From NCBI RefSeq assembly GCF_010894405.1, contig NZ_JAAIYA010000009.1, forward strand, positions 186,001 through 250,000: DNA of 64,000 nucleotides. Reading direction: 5' to 3'. Position 1 is the first letter of the stretch. Each line of letters begins with the position of its first letter. A model generated the notes under the pieces. It had not been told where the DNA came from and searched no databases. It saw only the letters and a program-made list of their open reading frames with translations. The position numbers and the translations under genes are program-made. This document shows, in pieces, positions 57,182 to 64,000 of this stretch. The DNA comes from Pyxidicoccus caerfyrddinensis (GTDB lineage Bacteria; Myxococcota; Myxococcia; Myxococcales; Myxococcaceae).

Positions 57182-58833
57182 GCCGCCCGGCCATGCCCGG
57201 CTTCCTGCGGCACCTGGTGCTGTTGTGGGGGCTGCGCTTCGACATCGGGCTCAACCGGGGGCCGGGGAAGAGCCGGCTGCTGGCGGTGGGCGTGTTCCTG
57301 GCGTCGAGCGCGCCCGGCCTCTTCCTGGGACTGTTCTTCTTCGCGCTGATGCGGCTGGGGCCCGTCGCGCGCAGCGGCGTGTGGCCGTACTTCATCCTGA
57401 ACCTGCTCTGCTTCGTCACCTTCTCGGTGTGGGTGACGTGGCCGCTGTTGTCGGCGGGCGTGGATGACCACTCGGAGCTGAGCCGGTACGCGGCGTTCCC
57501 CATCTCTCCGTACCGGCTGCTCATCGCCTCCACGGTGGCGAGCCTCTTCGAGCCGCGCGCGCTGGTGTTCTACGCGCCACTCACGGGGGCGGCGCTGGGG
57601 TTCGCGTCGGTGCACCGGATGAGGGCGCCGTGGCTGGCGGTGGGGCTGTACGTGCTGTTCGCGCTGTTGTGCGCGGCGTGGAGCCGGGTGGCGCTGTACG
57701 CGGTCATCAACGTGCTGCGCGCGAAGCACAGCGCGCGCATCATGGGCGGGGGCATGGTGGCGTTCCTCCTCGCCGCGTCGTTCATCCCGCCCATCGACAC
57801 CTCGTGGCTGACGGAGATGGGCGAGACGGGGGTGAGCGCGCTGGACATGACGCTCATCATCAACGCGGCGGTGGCGCTGGGGCAGGTGCCGCCGGGCTTC
57901 TTCGGGGACGGGCTGGGGCAGCTCGCGCTGGGGCGCCTGCGCATCGCACTGATGGAGGCGGGCGGGCTGTTCTTCTTCGCGGCGACGGGCATGGCGGTGG
58001 CGTACGCGCTGCTGATGCGCTTCCACCGGCAGGCGGGGCGCGCGGGCGCGCGGGCAACGGAGTCGGGGGACACCAACCCCTTCGCGCGGACGCGGACGCG
58101 GTTCTCCACGCTGGTGATGCGCGAGGCGCTGGACTTGTGGCGCAACCCGCGCGCGCGGCTGCTCGCGTCGGTGCCCTTCATCCTGGCGATTCTGCTGAAG
58201 CTGCTGTCCGGGCGGGACTTGTTCGTCTTCCTGCTGGGCCGCTCCGCGGATGCGTGGCTGATGGGCGGCCTGTGCATCTACGGCGCGGTGGTGATTGCGT
58301 CGACCTTCTCCCAGAACACCTTCGGCTATGACGGGCAGGGCTTCGCCGTGTTCCTGGCGGCGCCGGTGGACCTGGCGGACGTGCTGCGGGCGAAGAACGG
58401 GGTGCAGGCGGCGGGCGCGCTCGGCATGGCGGTGCTGGTGGCGCTGTTCTACCGGGTGTACTTCGGCTTCGGGACGACGGTGGACGTGCTGTGCGCCATG
58501 GCGGCGGTGGCGGCCGTGGTGCCGGTGCTGCTGGCGGCGGGCAACTTCCTGTCGCTGCTCTTCCCCGTGAAGTTCCACGCGAGCCTGAAGCGGCGGGACA
58601 AGGTGCCGCTGACGGCGTCGATGCTCGGCATCTTCGCGGCCAGCACCGGGTGCATGCCCTTCGGCTGGGCGTTGCGGCTGGCGGGGAAGGACGGGCCCAC
58701 GTGGCAGACGGCGGCGATGATTGCGCTGTGTGCCGGGCTCAACGTGGCCCTGTACCGGGGCGTGCTGCCCCTGGCGCTGCGCCTGCTGGACCAGCGGCGC
58801 GAGCGCGTGCTGCACGCGGTGACGCGGGAGTAG
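57178..58833 (+). CDS. ABC transporter permease
   Basis: A 551-residue membrane protein with about 12 predicted helices in two blocks (e.g. LLAVGVFLASSAPGLFLGLF, VLCAMAAVAAVVPVLLAAGN). The middle has a soluble loop and RNPRARLLASVPFILAILLK. It resembles permeases of ABC-2-type exporters with both halves in one chain. It is coupled to the ATPase by overlap. The transported compound is unknown. Confidence 0.92.
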   Translation: MSRPAMPGFLRHLVLLWGLRFDIGLNRGPGKSRLLAVGVFLASSAPGLFLGLFFFALMRLGPVARSGVWPYFILNLLCFVTFSVWVTWPLLSAGVDDHSELSRYAAFPISPYRLLIASTVASLFEPRALVFYAPLTGAALGFASVHRMRAPWLAVGLYVLFALLCAAWSRVALYAVINVLRAKHSARIMGGGMVAFLLAASFIPPIDTSWLTEMGETGVSALDMTLIINAAVALGQVPPGFFGDGLGQLALGRLRIALMEAGGLFFFAATGMAVAYALLMRFHRQAGRAGARATESGDTNPFARTRTRFSTLVMREALDLWRNPRARLLASVPFILAILLKLLSGRDLFVFLLGRSADAWLMGGLCIYGAVVIASTFSQNTFGYDGQGFAVFLAAPVDLADVLRAKNGVQAAGALGMAVLVALFYRVYFGFGTTVDVLCAMAAVAAVVPVLLAAGNFLSLLFPVKFHASLKRRDKVPLTASMLGIFAASTGCMPFGWALRLAGKDGPTWQTAAMIALCAGLNVALYRGVLPLALRLLDQRRERVLHAVTRE

Positions 58834-58847
58834 TGCCGTCAACGCGT

Positions 58848-58883
58848 GAGGCCGCGGCCCCGTGCTCGTGGGACCGCGGCCTC
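58848..58883. terminator. Bidirectional terminator
   Basis: GAGGCCGCGG (58848-58857) pairs with CCGCGGCCTC (58874-58883), a 10-bp stem between the convergent ABC permease and VWA genes. Confidence 0.75.
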
Positions 58884-58905
58884 TCGAATCCACCTGATGC
58901 GCGGT

Positions 58906-60138
58906 TCAGTACGCGATGCCGTGCTTCGCGGCCTGCGCCTTCACGCCCTTCATCACGTTGGCGTCGAAGGTGTCCTCCTTCTCGGACACATTCTTGGTGA
59001 GCCACGTGTCCCGGTCCGCCGCCAGCTTCGCGGCCTTGGCCTCCAGCACCTTCTTCTCCTCCGCGAGCTGCTTCACCTTCGCGGCCTGCGCCTCCTTGCT
59101 CAGGCCCTTCAGCTCCGCCGGCAGCTCCTCGCCCTTCACGCTCGCCAGCGCAGCGGGAGCCGCCACGAGGTCCACCGCGCCGCCCACCGCCTCCGGGGCG
59201 CTGCTCTCCATCGCGGCCGAGGCAGCACCGGCGGAGGGCTTCGCAGCGGCGCGCGTCTTCTTCATGTAGCTGATGCGCTCCGCCGCGGCCTCGGGGGCCA
59301 GGCCCGCCATGGCATCGGCGCGGGCGCGGTTCTCAGCCTGCACCTCGGCGCGACCGGTGTAGAGCGTCTTCGACGCCAGCTCGGAGTTCACCTTCGCCAG
59401 CTCGACGTCGAACGGCGTGGCGACAGCGACCATGCCGCCGGACTGGTCGATGCTGTCGAAGGTGCCGTCCGTGAGCTTCGCCACGTGGCGCCAGGCGACT
59501 TCCGTCTCGCCGTCAGAGCCGCAGCGCACCGTGTTCACCACGATGTGCTTCTCCTTCGCGCGCTTCGCCCAGTGCTTGAAGTTCCAGTCGTCGTTGCGCT
59601 CGGCCGGGGGCGCATCGCCGACGAGGAAGATGACCTTCATCACCTCGCGGTTCTGGCTCCAGGACAGCTTGGACACGGCCTCGCCGAGGCCGCGGCCCAC
59701 GTGCTCCGGCGCGTCACCGCCGCCGCCCGCCTCGAACCGGCGGAGGTTGGCGAAGACGGTGTCCAGGTCGTCGCTCAGCTCGAAGCGCTTCGTCACGTAG
59801 TCGTCGCCCACGTCGCGGTACGCCACGAGGCCGACCTTGAGGTGCGGCGTCGGCCGGCCCTGCGCGATGCGGGAGGCGATGGAGTAGATCTTCCGCTTCG
59901 CGCCCTCCAGCAGCCCGCCCATGGAGCCGGTGGTGTCGAGCACGAAGACGACCTCGATTTCCGGACGCGCGCCCTGGGCCTGATTCTGCGCGACCTGCGC
60001 CTGCGGCGCGGCGGGCTTCGTGGCCTCGATGGGCTTCGTGGTCTTGACGGGAGGAGCCTCGGCGAGGGCCGGAGCGGAAACCAGGGTGGTGGCGAGCGCG
60101 GCCGACAGCACGGCCCGCGACAGGGACTTGAGGTCCAT
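58906..60138 (-). CDS. Exported VWA-domain protein
   Basis: A 410-residue protein with a signal peptide (LSAALATTLVSAPALA) and a von Willebrand A domain at about residues 58-260. The MIDAS is DTTGSMGG (about 64-71), with KVGLVAYRDVGDDYVTKRFE and VIFLVGDAPPAERNDDWNF. A long Lys/Ala/Glu-rich coiled coil follows (about 300-400). The start ATG has TTGGAG eight bases upstream. It stands alone and converges on the ABC exporter. VWA domains bind proteins through a metal; the partner is unknown. Confidence 0.92.
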   Translation of the reverse strand: MDLKSLSRAVLSAALATTLVSAPALAEAPPVKTTKPIEATKPAAPQAQVAQNQAQGARPEIEVVFVLDTTGSMGGLLEGAKRKIYSIASRIAQGRPTPHLKVGLVAYRDVGDDYVTKRFELSDDLDTVFANLRRFEAGGGGDAPEHVGRGLGEAVSKLSWSQNREVMKVIFLVGDAPPAERNDDWNFKHWAKRAKEKHIVVNTVRCGSDGETEVAWRHVAKLTDGTFDSIDQSGGMVAVATPFDVELAKVNSELASKTLYTGRAEVQAENRARADAMAGLAPEAAAERISYMKKTRAAAKPSAGAASAAMESSAPEAVGGAVDLVAAPAALASVKGEELPAELKGLSKEAQAAKVKQLAEEKKVLEAKAAKLAADRDTWLTKNVSEKEDTFDANVMKGVKAQAAKHGIAY

Positions 60139-60428
60139 GGCGTTCTCCAAGGGGGGCGGAAACAGCGGTTATCGGATGGGTCCTGCGCGCGCGTTCGACT
60201 CGTTAACGGACGACCCTGCCGGAAGTTCTACGCACGGGGTTGCTCGCCCTGGGCCCCCCGAGGTGCTGGACACCTCCGGCGCCGACCTCCTCTTCGTCCA
60301 GGCGGGCGTGGACCCGCTCGCCGCGCATGTGGGCATGTACGAAGTGGCCCTCGCGGTGTTTCGCCGAGCACGCCTGCTCTGGGGTCGCCTTGCTCGCGCG
60401 GCGCGACCGGCGGATGCTGGGCCCTGAT
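60139..60428. other. Divergent intergenic region, possible gene remnant
   Basis: 290 bp between the VWA gene and the 60429 lipoprotein gene. One rightward frame here, ending at 60427, reads ADLLFVQAGVDPLA, like the DLVFYQAGVDPLA element of histone deacetylase-type amidohydrolases. The surrounding frame does not match further, so this is either chance or a decayed remnant. Confidence 0.3.
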
Positions 60429-61148
60429 ATGAAACCCACGAACCTGAAGTCCGCCCTCCGCTGGAGCCTTCTCCTCCTGGGTAGCGCGCTGGCCGCGTCG
60501 TGCGCCGGCGACACGCCCTACTACAGCGTCCAGGTCGAAGCCCCGGACACCGTCAGCCTCACCCCCGGGGAGAACACCCCCGTGGAAATGACGCTCACCC
60601 GCATCGCCGACAAGCGCGGGAACATCCGCCTCACCCTCGCGAGAGCGCCCGAGGGCATCACCCTCCTGCCCGAGGTCCTGCTCCCCGCCGAAGAGGACAG
60701 CATCACCGCCACCCCGACGCTCGCGGTGGCCTCGAACACGACGACCACGGGCCTCGTCCAGTCGCTGCTCCTGGCGGAGGACCCCACCAACGCGTTCGCG
60801 TCGGGCGCCACCTTCTTCATCGTCGTGCTCCCCAAGCCCGCGCCCCAGCCGGACTTCTCCATCGCCGTGGAGCCCCGCCAGGTGAACATCTACGCGGGCC
60901 AAAGCATCCAGGTGCCGGTGACGGTGACGCGGACGGAGGGCTTCACCGGGAAGGTGTCGCTGACGCTCGAGGCCGCCACGTCTCGCATCAAGGTGGACCC
61001 GGCGACCATCGAAGCGGACCAGACCACCCGGCAGCTCTACCTCTACACGGACCGCTCCACCACGCGGCTGCCGGTGGCCGCCACCCTCACCGCCACCAGC
61101 GAGGACGGACGGAAGGCCACCACCGGCCTCACCATCAACGTCCGCTGA
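60429..61148 (+). CDS. Lipoprotein with Ig-like beta domains
   Basis: A 239-residue lipoprotein (signal LLLLGSALAASC, Cys25). The mature part is two beta-sandwich units of about 100 residues with repeated pattern: PDTVSLTPGENTPVEMTLTR and PRQVNIYAGQSIQVPVTVTR, each followed by K-G/GK-x-x-LTL and a P-x-x-I segment. This matches Ig-like domains (COG1470-type) found in bacterial surface proteins. No enzyme motif. The start ATG lies in a weak ribosome context. Confidence 0.8.
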   Translation: MKPTNLKSALRWSLLLLGSALAASCAGDTPYYSVQVEAPDTVSLTPGENTPVEMTLTRIADKRGNIRLTLARAPEGITLLPEVLLPAEEDSITATPTLAVASNTTTTGLVQSLLLAEDPTNAFASGATFFIVVLPKPAPQPDFSIAVEPRQVNIYAGQSIQVPVTVTRTEGFTGKVSLTLEAATSRIKVDPATIEADQTTRQLYLYTDRSTTRLPVAATLTATSEDGRKATTGLTINVR

Positions 61149-61159
61149 CCGCGGTGCCC

Positions 61160-61192
61160 GCGGAGCGCGGCGTGTCTCCACGCGCGCTCCGC
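61160..61192. terminator. Bidirectional terminator
   Basis: GCGGAGCGCG (61160-61169) pairs with CGCGCTCCGC (61183-61192), a 10-bp stem between the convergent Ig-like lipoprotein and pirin genes. Confidence 0.75.
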
Positions 61193-61208
61193 GTTGCCGC
61201 TCGAGCCC

Positions 61209-62072
61209 TCAGGCGAGGTCGAACAGCAGCGCCTCGATGGGCTCCGCCGCGGCGAGCACCACCCGCTCCTCCGCGGAGACGGCCACGCCGTCACCGGCCT
61301 TGACCTTCACCCCGTTCAGCGTGCCCGAGCCCCGCGCCAGCTGCACCCAGGCGTGCCGGCCCGGCGCCAGCGTGTACTCCGCCTGCTCGCCACGGCCCAG
61401 CAGCGTGCCGTGCAGCACCACGTCCTGGTGCACCGTCAGCGAGCCATCCCGCCCGTCCGGAGACGCCACCACCCGGAAGCGCCCCTGGCGCTCCCCCGCG
61501 TCGAACGCCTTCTGCTCGTAGCCCGGCTTCAGCCCCGCCTCGTTGGGCTGAATCCAGATCTGCAGCAGGTGCAGCGGCTCCTCGGAGGGGTTCATCTCGC
61601 TGTGCAGCACACCCGTGCCCGCCGTCATCCGCTGCACCTCGCCCGGCTTGATGACCGCGCGCGTGCCCATGCTGTCGCGGTGCTCCACCGCGCCGCCCAG
61701 CACGTAGGTGATGATTTCCATGTCCCGGTGCGGGTGCATGCCGAAGCCGCGCCGCCCCGCCACGGTGTCCTCGTTGATGACCCGCAGCGCGCGGAACCCC
61801 ATGAAGTCGGGGTCGTAGTAGTCCGCGAAGGAGAACGTGTGGTGCGAGTCCAGCCAACCGTGGTTGGCATGGCCCCGCTCTTCACCGGAGCGAACGTAGA
61901 TCATGGCCTGCCTCTCTTCCTTTCCTTGTTGCAACTGAGATGCGGAAGGGGCCGCCCGCGTTGCGGGGCGGCGGAACAGCAGCGCTCCGCCCGCGAGGCC
62001 GGACGCGCCGGCCACCAGCCCTCCCGTCACCTGCCGCCGGCTGAGCGGGCGGCCCGGCCCGCTGGCGCTCAC
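61209..62072 (-). CDS. Pirin family protein with N-terminal Tat-like extension
   Basis: A 287-residue cupin protein. The pirin body begins near residue 57 (YVRSGEERGHANHGWLDSHHTFSF), with the metal-binding HPHRDMEIITYVLGGAVEHRD and LHSEMNPSEE, and ends with a second cupin barrel. Ahead of this lies SRRQVTGGLVAGASGLAGGA, a twin-arginine-like signal. The GTG at 62072 overlaps the YceI stop (GTGA), supporting this start; an ATG at 61904 would give the usual cytoplasmic pirin. Pirins can be quercetinases or redox sensors. An exported form would be unusual. Confidence 0.82.
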   Translation of the reverse strand: MSASGPGRPLSRRQVTGGLVAGASGLAGGALLFRRPATRAAPSASQLQQGKEERQAMIYVRSGEERGHANHGWLDSHHTFSFADYYDPDFMGFRALRVINEDTVAGRRGFGMHPHRDMEIITYVLGGAVEHRDSMGTRAVIKPGEVQRMTAGTGVLHSEMNPSEEPLHLLQIWIQPNEAGLKPGYEQKAFDAGERQGRFRVVASPDGRDGSLTVHQDVVLHGTLLGRGEQAEYTLAPGRHAWVQLARGSGTLNGVKVKAGDGVAVSAEERVVLAAAEPIEALLFDLA

Positions 62073-62620
62073 GCCGCCTTCTCGCCCGCGGGCGCCGCCA
62101 CCGCCTGCACGTCCACGGAGATGTCCACGCGCTCACCCACCAGCAGGCCGCCCGTCTCCAGCGCCTGGTTCCACACCAGCCCGAAGTCCTTCCGGTCGAT
62201 GCTCGTCGACGCCTGGAAGGCGAGGCGCTCGTTGCCCCACGGGTCCTTCATCCGGCCCAGCAGCTCCGCGTCCAGCACCACCTCGCGCGTCACGTCGCGA
62301 ATCGTCAGGTCTCCCGTCACGCGGTAGTGGCCCTTGCCCGCCGTCTCCACGCGCTTGCTGCGGAAGATGAGCTTGGGGAAGGCCGCCACGTCGAAGAAGT
62401 CCGGCGAGCGCAGGTGGTTGTCACGCTGCTCCACGCCGGTGTCGAGGCTCGCCGCCTCAATCTTCACCTCCGCCGAGCCGCGCGTGAGGTCCTCCCCGTC
62501 CAGCACCACCTTGCCCTCGAAGCGGGTGAAGCGGCCGTGCACCTTCGCCACCACCATGTGGCGAACCATGAAGCCGAGGGTGGAGTGCGTCGTGTCGAGG
62601 TTCCAGGTCTGGATGGCCAT
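62069..62620 (-). CDS. YceI family lipid-binding protein
   Basis: A 183-residue YceI/lipocalin-like beta-barrel. The family opening is TWNLDTTHSTLGFMVRHMVV, with KVHGRFTRFEGKVVLDGE, VEQRDNHLRSPDFFDVAAFP and DPWGNERLAFQASTSIDRKD. YceI proteins bind isoprenoid lipids. No signal peptide is visible, so it would be cytoplasmic. The ATG at 62620 has GGGAG 8 bases upstream. It overlaps the pirin gene start, so the pair is one operon. Confidence 0.94.
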   Translation of the reverse strand: MAIQTWNLDTTHSTLGFMVRHMVVAKVHGRFTRFEGKVVLDGEDLTRGSAEVKIEAASLDTGVEQRDNHLRSPDFFDVAAFPKLIFRSKRVETAGKGHYRVTGDLTIRDVTREVVLDAELLGRMKDPWGNERLAFQASTSIDRKDFGLVWNQALETGGLLVGERVDISVDVQAVAAPAGEKAA

Positions 62621-62695
62621 GTGCGTGTCTCCCATGTTCAGCGTGTCCTGACCCTTCCTTGAGCAACCACCGGGCCACGCCCCAACCCACTGGAA

Positions 62696-62769
62696 TCATT
62701 GAAGAGTCTCTCGCCACCGCGAAAGAATCATCTCATATTGATACTACAACCCTACCATTGAGAGAGTCC
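62696..62769. promoter_or_regulatory. A/T-rich promoter region with direct repeat, yceI-pirin
   Basis: TCATTGAAGAGTC (62696-62708) and CCATTGAGAGAGTC (62756-62769) are near-identical direct repeats 60 bp apart. Between them is an A/T-rich stretch (ATCATCTCATATTGATACTA). In this GC-rich genome that is a good candidate promoter with operator sites. Confidence 0.45.
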
Positions 62770-62857
62770 GCGCCGGGGGCCGGGCGGCCGCGCGGGCGGG
62801 GCCGCCGCAAGACAGCGCTCCACGATGACGGCCGCGAGGGCTAGGTTGAGAGGTGCC

Positions 62858-63235
62858 ATGAGCACCTCACCCGCCCGCCGACAGGCCGCGCTCGCTGCCC
62901 TCGCCCTGGATGACGAGGCCCTGCTGAAGGCCTGCGAGGTGGACTACTTCATCGCCTCCGGCCCCGGCGGCCAGCACCGCAACACCACCGCCAGCGGCGT
63001 GCGCCTCACCCACCCGCCCACCGAATTGTCCGTCAGCGCCACCGAGCGCCGCAGCCAGGTACAGAACAAGGGCGTCGCCCTGGACCGCCTGCGCGAGGGC
63101 CTGCGCGCCCTCACCTTCGTCCCCAAGGTGCGCCGGGCCACCAAGCCCAGCGCCGGCTCCAAGCGGCGGCGGCTGGAGGGCAAGAAGCGCACGTCCGAGA
63201 AGAAGACCCTGCGCAACACCAAGACGCTCTGGTGA
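62858..63235 (+). CDS. Release-factor-like GGQ protein
   Basis: A 125-residue class I release factor-like protein lacking codon-recognition domains. GGQ is at residues 37-39 ([20 protein letters not shown]), followed by [20 protein letters not shown] and a basic C-terminal tail ([16 protein letters not shown]). This is the RF-1 domain set-up used by ribosome-rescue peptidyl-tRNA hydrolases such as ArfB. The tail would enter the ribosome mRNA channel. The ATG at 62858 follows GAGAGG. Confidence 0.92.
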   Translation: MSTSPARRQAALAALALDDEALLKACEVDYFIASGPGGQHRNTTASGVRLTHPPTELSVSATERRSQVQNKGVALDRLREGLRALTFVPKVRRATKPSAGSKRRRLEGKKRTSEKKTLRNTKTLW

Positions 63236-63236
63236 C

Positions 63237-63254
63237 GTGTTGACGGGTCAACAC
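63237..63254. terminator. Palindrome just past release-factor-like gene
   Basis: GTGTTGAC and GTCAACAC form a perfect 8-bp stem around GG, immediately after the stop codon. It is either a terminator or a regulator site. Confidence 0.5.
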
Positions 63255-63279
63255 CCGGCCGCCTCCAGGGGCAGCGTGC

Positions 63280-63318
63280 GCTACGCAACCGTTTGCGGGC
63301 TCGCAAAGTTTGCGTAGC
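63280..63318. promoter_or_regulatory. Nested inverted repeats with four TTGCG half-sites
   Basis: Outer arms GCTACGCAA (63280-63288) and TTGCGTAGC (63310-63318) are perfectly complementary. Inside are TTTGCG (63292-63297) and CGCAAA (63302-63307) around GGCT. Each arm holds the same TTGCG core. It lies 150 bp upstream of the final gene, suitable as a multi-site operator or a cruciform. Confidence 0.6.
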
Positions 63319-63421
63319 AAGAACCTGCGCCGGCTTACAGGGACACCGCGATTTTCCGAATGCCCCCGGGGAGGGCGGACAGGTTGAGCAGGGCACAGAG
63401 CGTGCACCGAAGTGGTGTGAG

Positions 63422-63442
63422 GCCGACCCAGGCAGGGTCGGC
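63422..63442. promoter_or_regulatory. Hairpin in leader of final gene
   Basis: GCCGACCC (63422-63429) pairs with GGGTCGGC (63435-63442), a perfect 8-bp stem with a 5-base loop. It ends 27 bp before the ATG at 63470 and could affect translation or bind a regulator. Confidence 0.5.
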
Positions 63443-63469
63443 ACACCCCCACGGTACGGAGCTCCCCCC

Positions 63470-64000
63470 ATGCCCTCCACACCGCCTCCTTCCTGGTTCC
63501 GTCGCGTCCTGCTGGCGCTGGCGCTCTTGAGCGCGCTGCCGGCCTCGGCGACGGACATCGTCACCTTCAGTCGCGGCTCGCTCATCATCCCGGAGAACGC
63601 CACCTTCCAGCAGGGCTGCGGCGCGCTGTCGGCCTACGGGCTGGTGTGGCGCATCCTCCAGTCCAACCAATCGGGCGGGCCCAACGCGGCCAACCCCATC
63701 ACGGTGTACCTGGCCATCAACGACCAGAAGCAGTCCCCCAACCGGTGCACGCCCTCCAACCGGCACGTCGCCCCGAACCCGAGCACCGACCCGAAGTGGA
63801 ACGACGGCTGTGACTTCACCATCACCAACGCCACCGAGCAGCCGGTGGTGCAGGTGAACTACGGCGTCCCGTTCCCCGTCAGCGGCATCTACCCGTACGG
63901 GGACGTGGAGGACTTCGCCACGGGCAGCAGCGACGCGCGCCCGTACTTCGCTGACAAGACGCTGAACAACACCGTCAGCACCCCGCGCTTCTCCACGGTG
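63470..64000 (+). CDS. Exported protein, unknown function (3' end cut)
   Basis: The first 177 residues of an exported protein that continues past the window. The signal peptide is WFRRVLLALALLSALPASA. The mature start reads TDIVTFSRGSLIIPENATFQ, QGCGALSAYGLVWRILQSNQ. The element S-L-I-I-P followed by A-Y-G-L-V resembles the opening of a group of large myxobacterial surface proteins that I cannot name with certainty. The segment is rich in Asn, Pro and Tyr, with three cysteines in the mature part. The ATG has a weak ribosome site and lies 234 bp after the release-factor-like gene. Confidence 0.75.
   Translation, partial: MPSTPPPSWFRRVLLALALLSALPASATDIVTFSRGSLIIPENATFQQGCGALSAYGLVWRILQSNQSGGPNAANPITVYLAINDQKQSPNRCTPSNRHVAPNPSTDPKWNDGCDFTITNATEQPVVQVNYGVPFPVSGIYPYGDVEDFATGSSDARPYFADKTLNNTVSTPRFSTV

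Noticed and set aside
1-64000. tRNA, rRNA, CRISPR arrays, insertion sequences or attachment sites
   Set aside because: No rRNA or tRNA-like stretch, spaced identical repeats, transposase or integrase motifs, or paired terminal repeats were seen on either strand.

Overview
The window is high-GC (about 70%) chromosomal DNA from a myxobacterium of the Myxococcus/Corallococcus/Pyxidicoccus type. The evidence is strong third-position G/C bias, many lipoproteins and secreted proteins of unknown function, a Ser/Thr kinase, and an ECF sigma operon. A site upstream of recA also matches the LexA box I recall for Myxococcus. No rRNA, tRNA, CRISPR array, insertion sequence or prophage is visible. Coding is dense on both strands, and many convergent gene pairs are separated by perfect GC-rich hairpins.

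Layout. 1-12.5 kb: a cut SDR oxidoreductase, a hemerythrin, a MurG-like glycosyltransferase and a LysR regulator. These are followed by a leftward unit (HAMP-like membrane protein, fmt, a dehydroquinase-like pseudoenzyme, rsmB), a HEAT-repeat lipoprotein, and a coupled pair of FUSC transporter and hydrolase-fold protein. 12.5-28.1 kb: an accessory block of exported proteins. Its core is a 1488-residue Cys-rich lipoprotein followed 46 bp later by an 1827-residue exported SpvB/VCBS/RHS protein; a PafA-like phosphatase and several unknown secreted proteins follow. 28.1-41.1 kb: a LETM1-like membrane protein, an exported metallo-beta-lactamase-fold hydrolase, an Hsp90 homologue coupled to a helical-repeat partner, a tiny Cys-rich lipoprotein, tex, a GNAT acetyltransferase, a Tat-exported PhoD phosphatase, and recA.

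41.1-51.6 kb: an acidic membrane protein, a tightly overlapping ECF sigma/anti-sigma/DUF3106/small exported protein operon, a kinase, glmU-glmS with a short leader gene, gamma-glutamyltransferase and a TatD-like hydrolase. 51.7-64 kb: an M3 peptidase lipoprotein, small unknowns, an amidohydrolase, a lone receiver domain, a two-gene ABC exporter, a VWA protein, a YceI-pirin operon, a GGQ release-factor-like protein, and the start of an exported protein cut by the window edge.

The most noteworthy items are: (1) the giant lipoprotein plus SpvB/RHS cassette, which has the part order of a Tc-toxin-like complex but is fitted with export signals; (2) the dehydroquinase pseudoenzyme inserted between fmt and rsmB; (3) the hydrolase-fold protein without its catalytic residues, coupled to a FUSC transporter; (4) the ECF operon whose anti-sigma factor and last product share an acidic C-terminal motif; (5) the Hsp90-like/helical-repeat pair; (6) the perfect LexA-box match at recA; and (7) a nested inverted repeat at 63280-63318.
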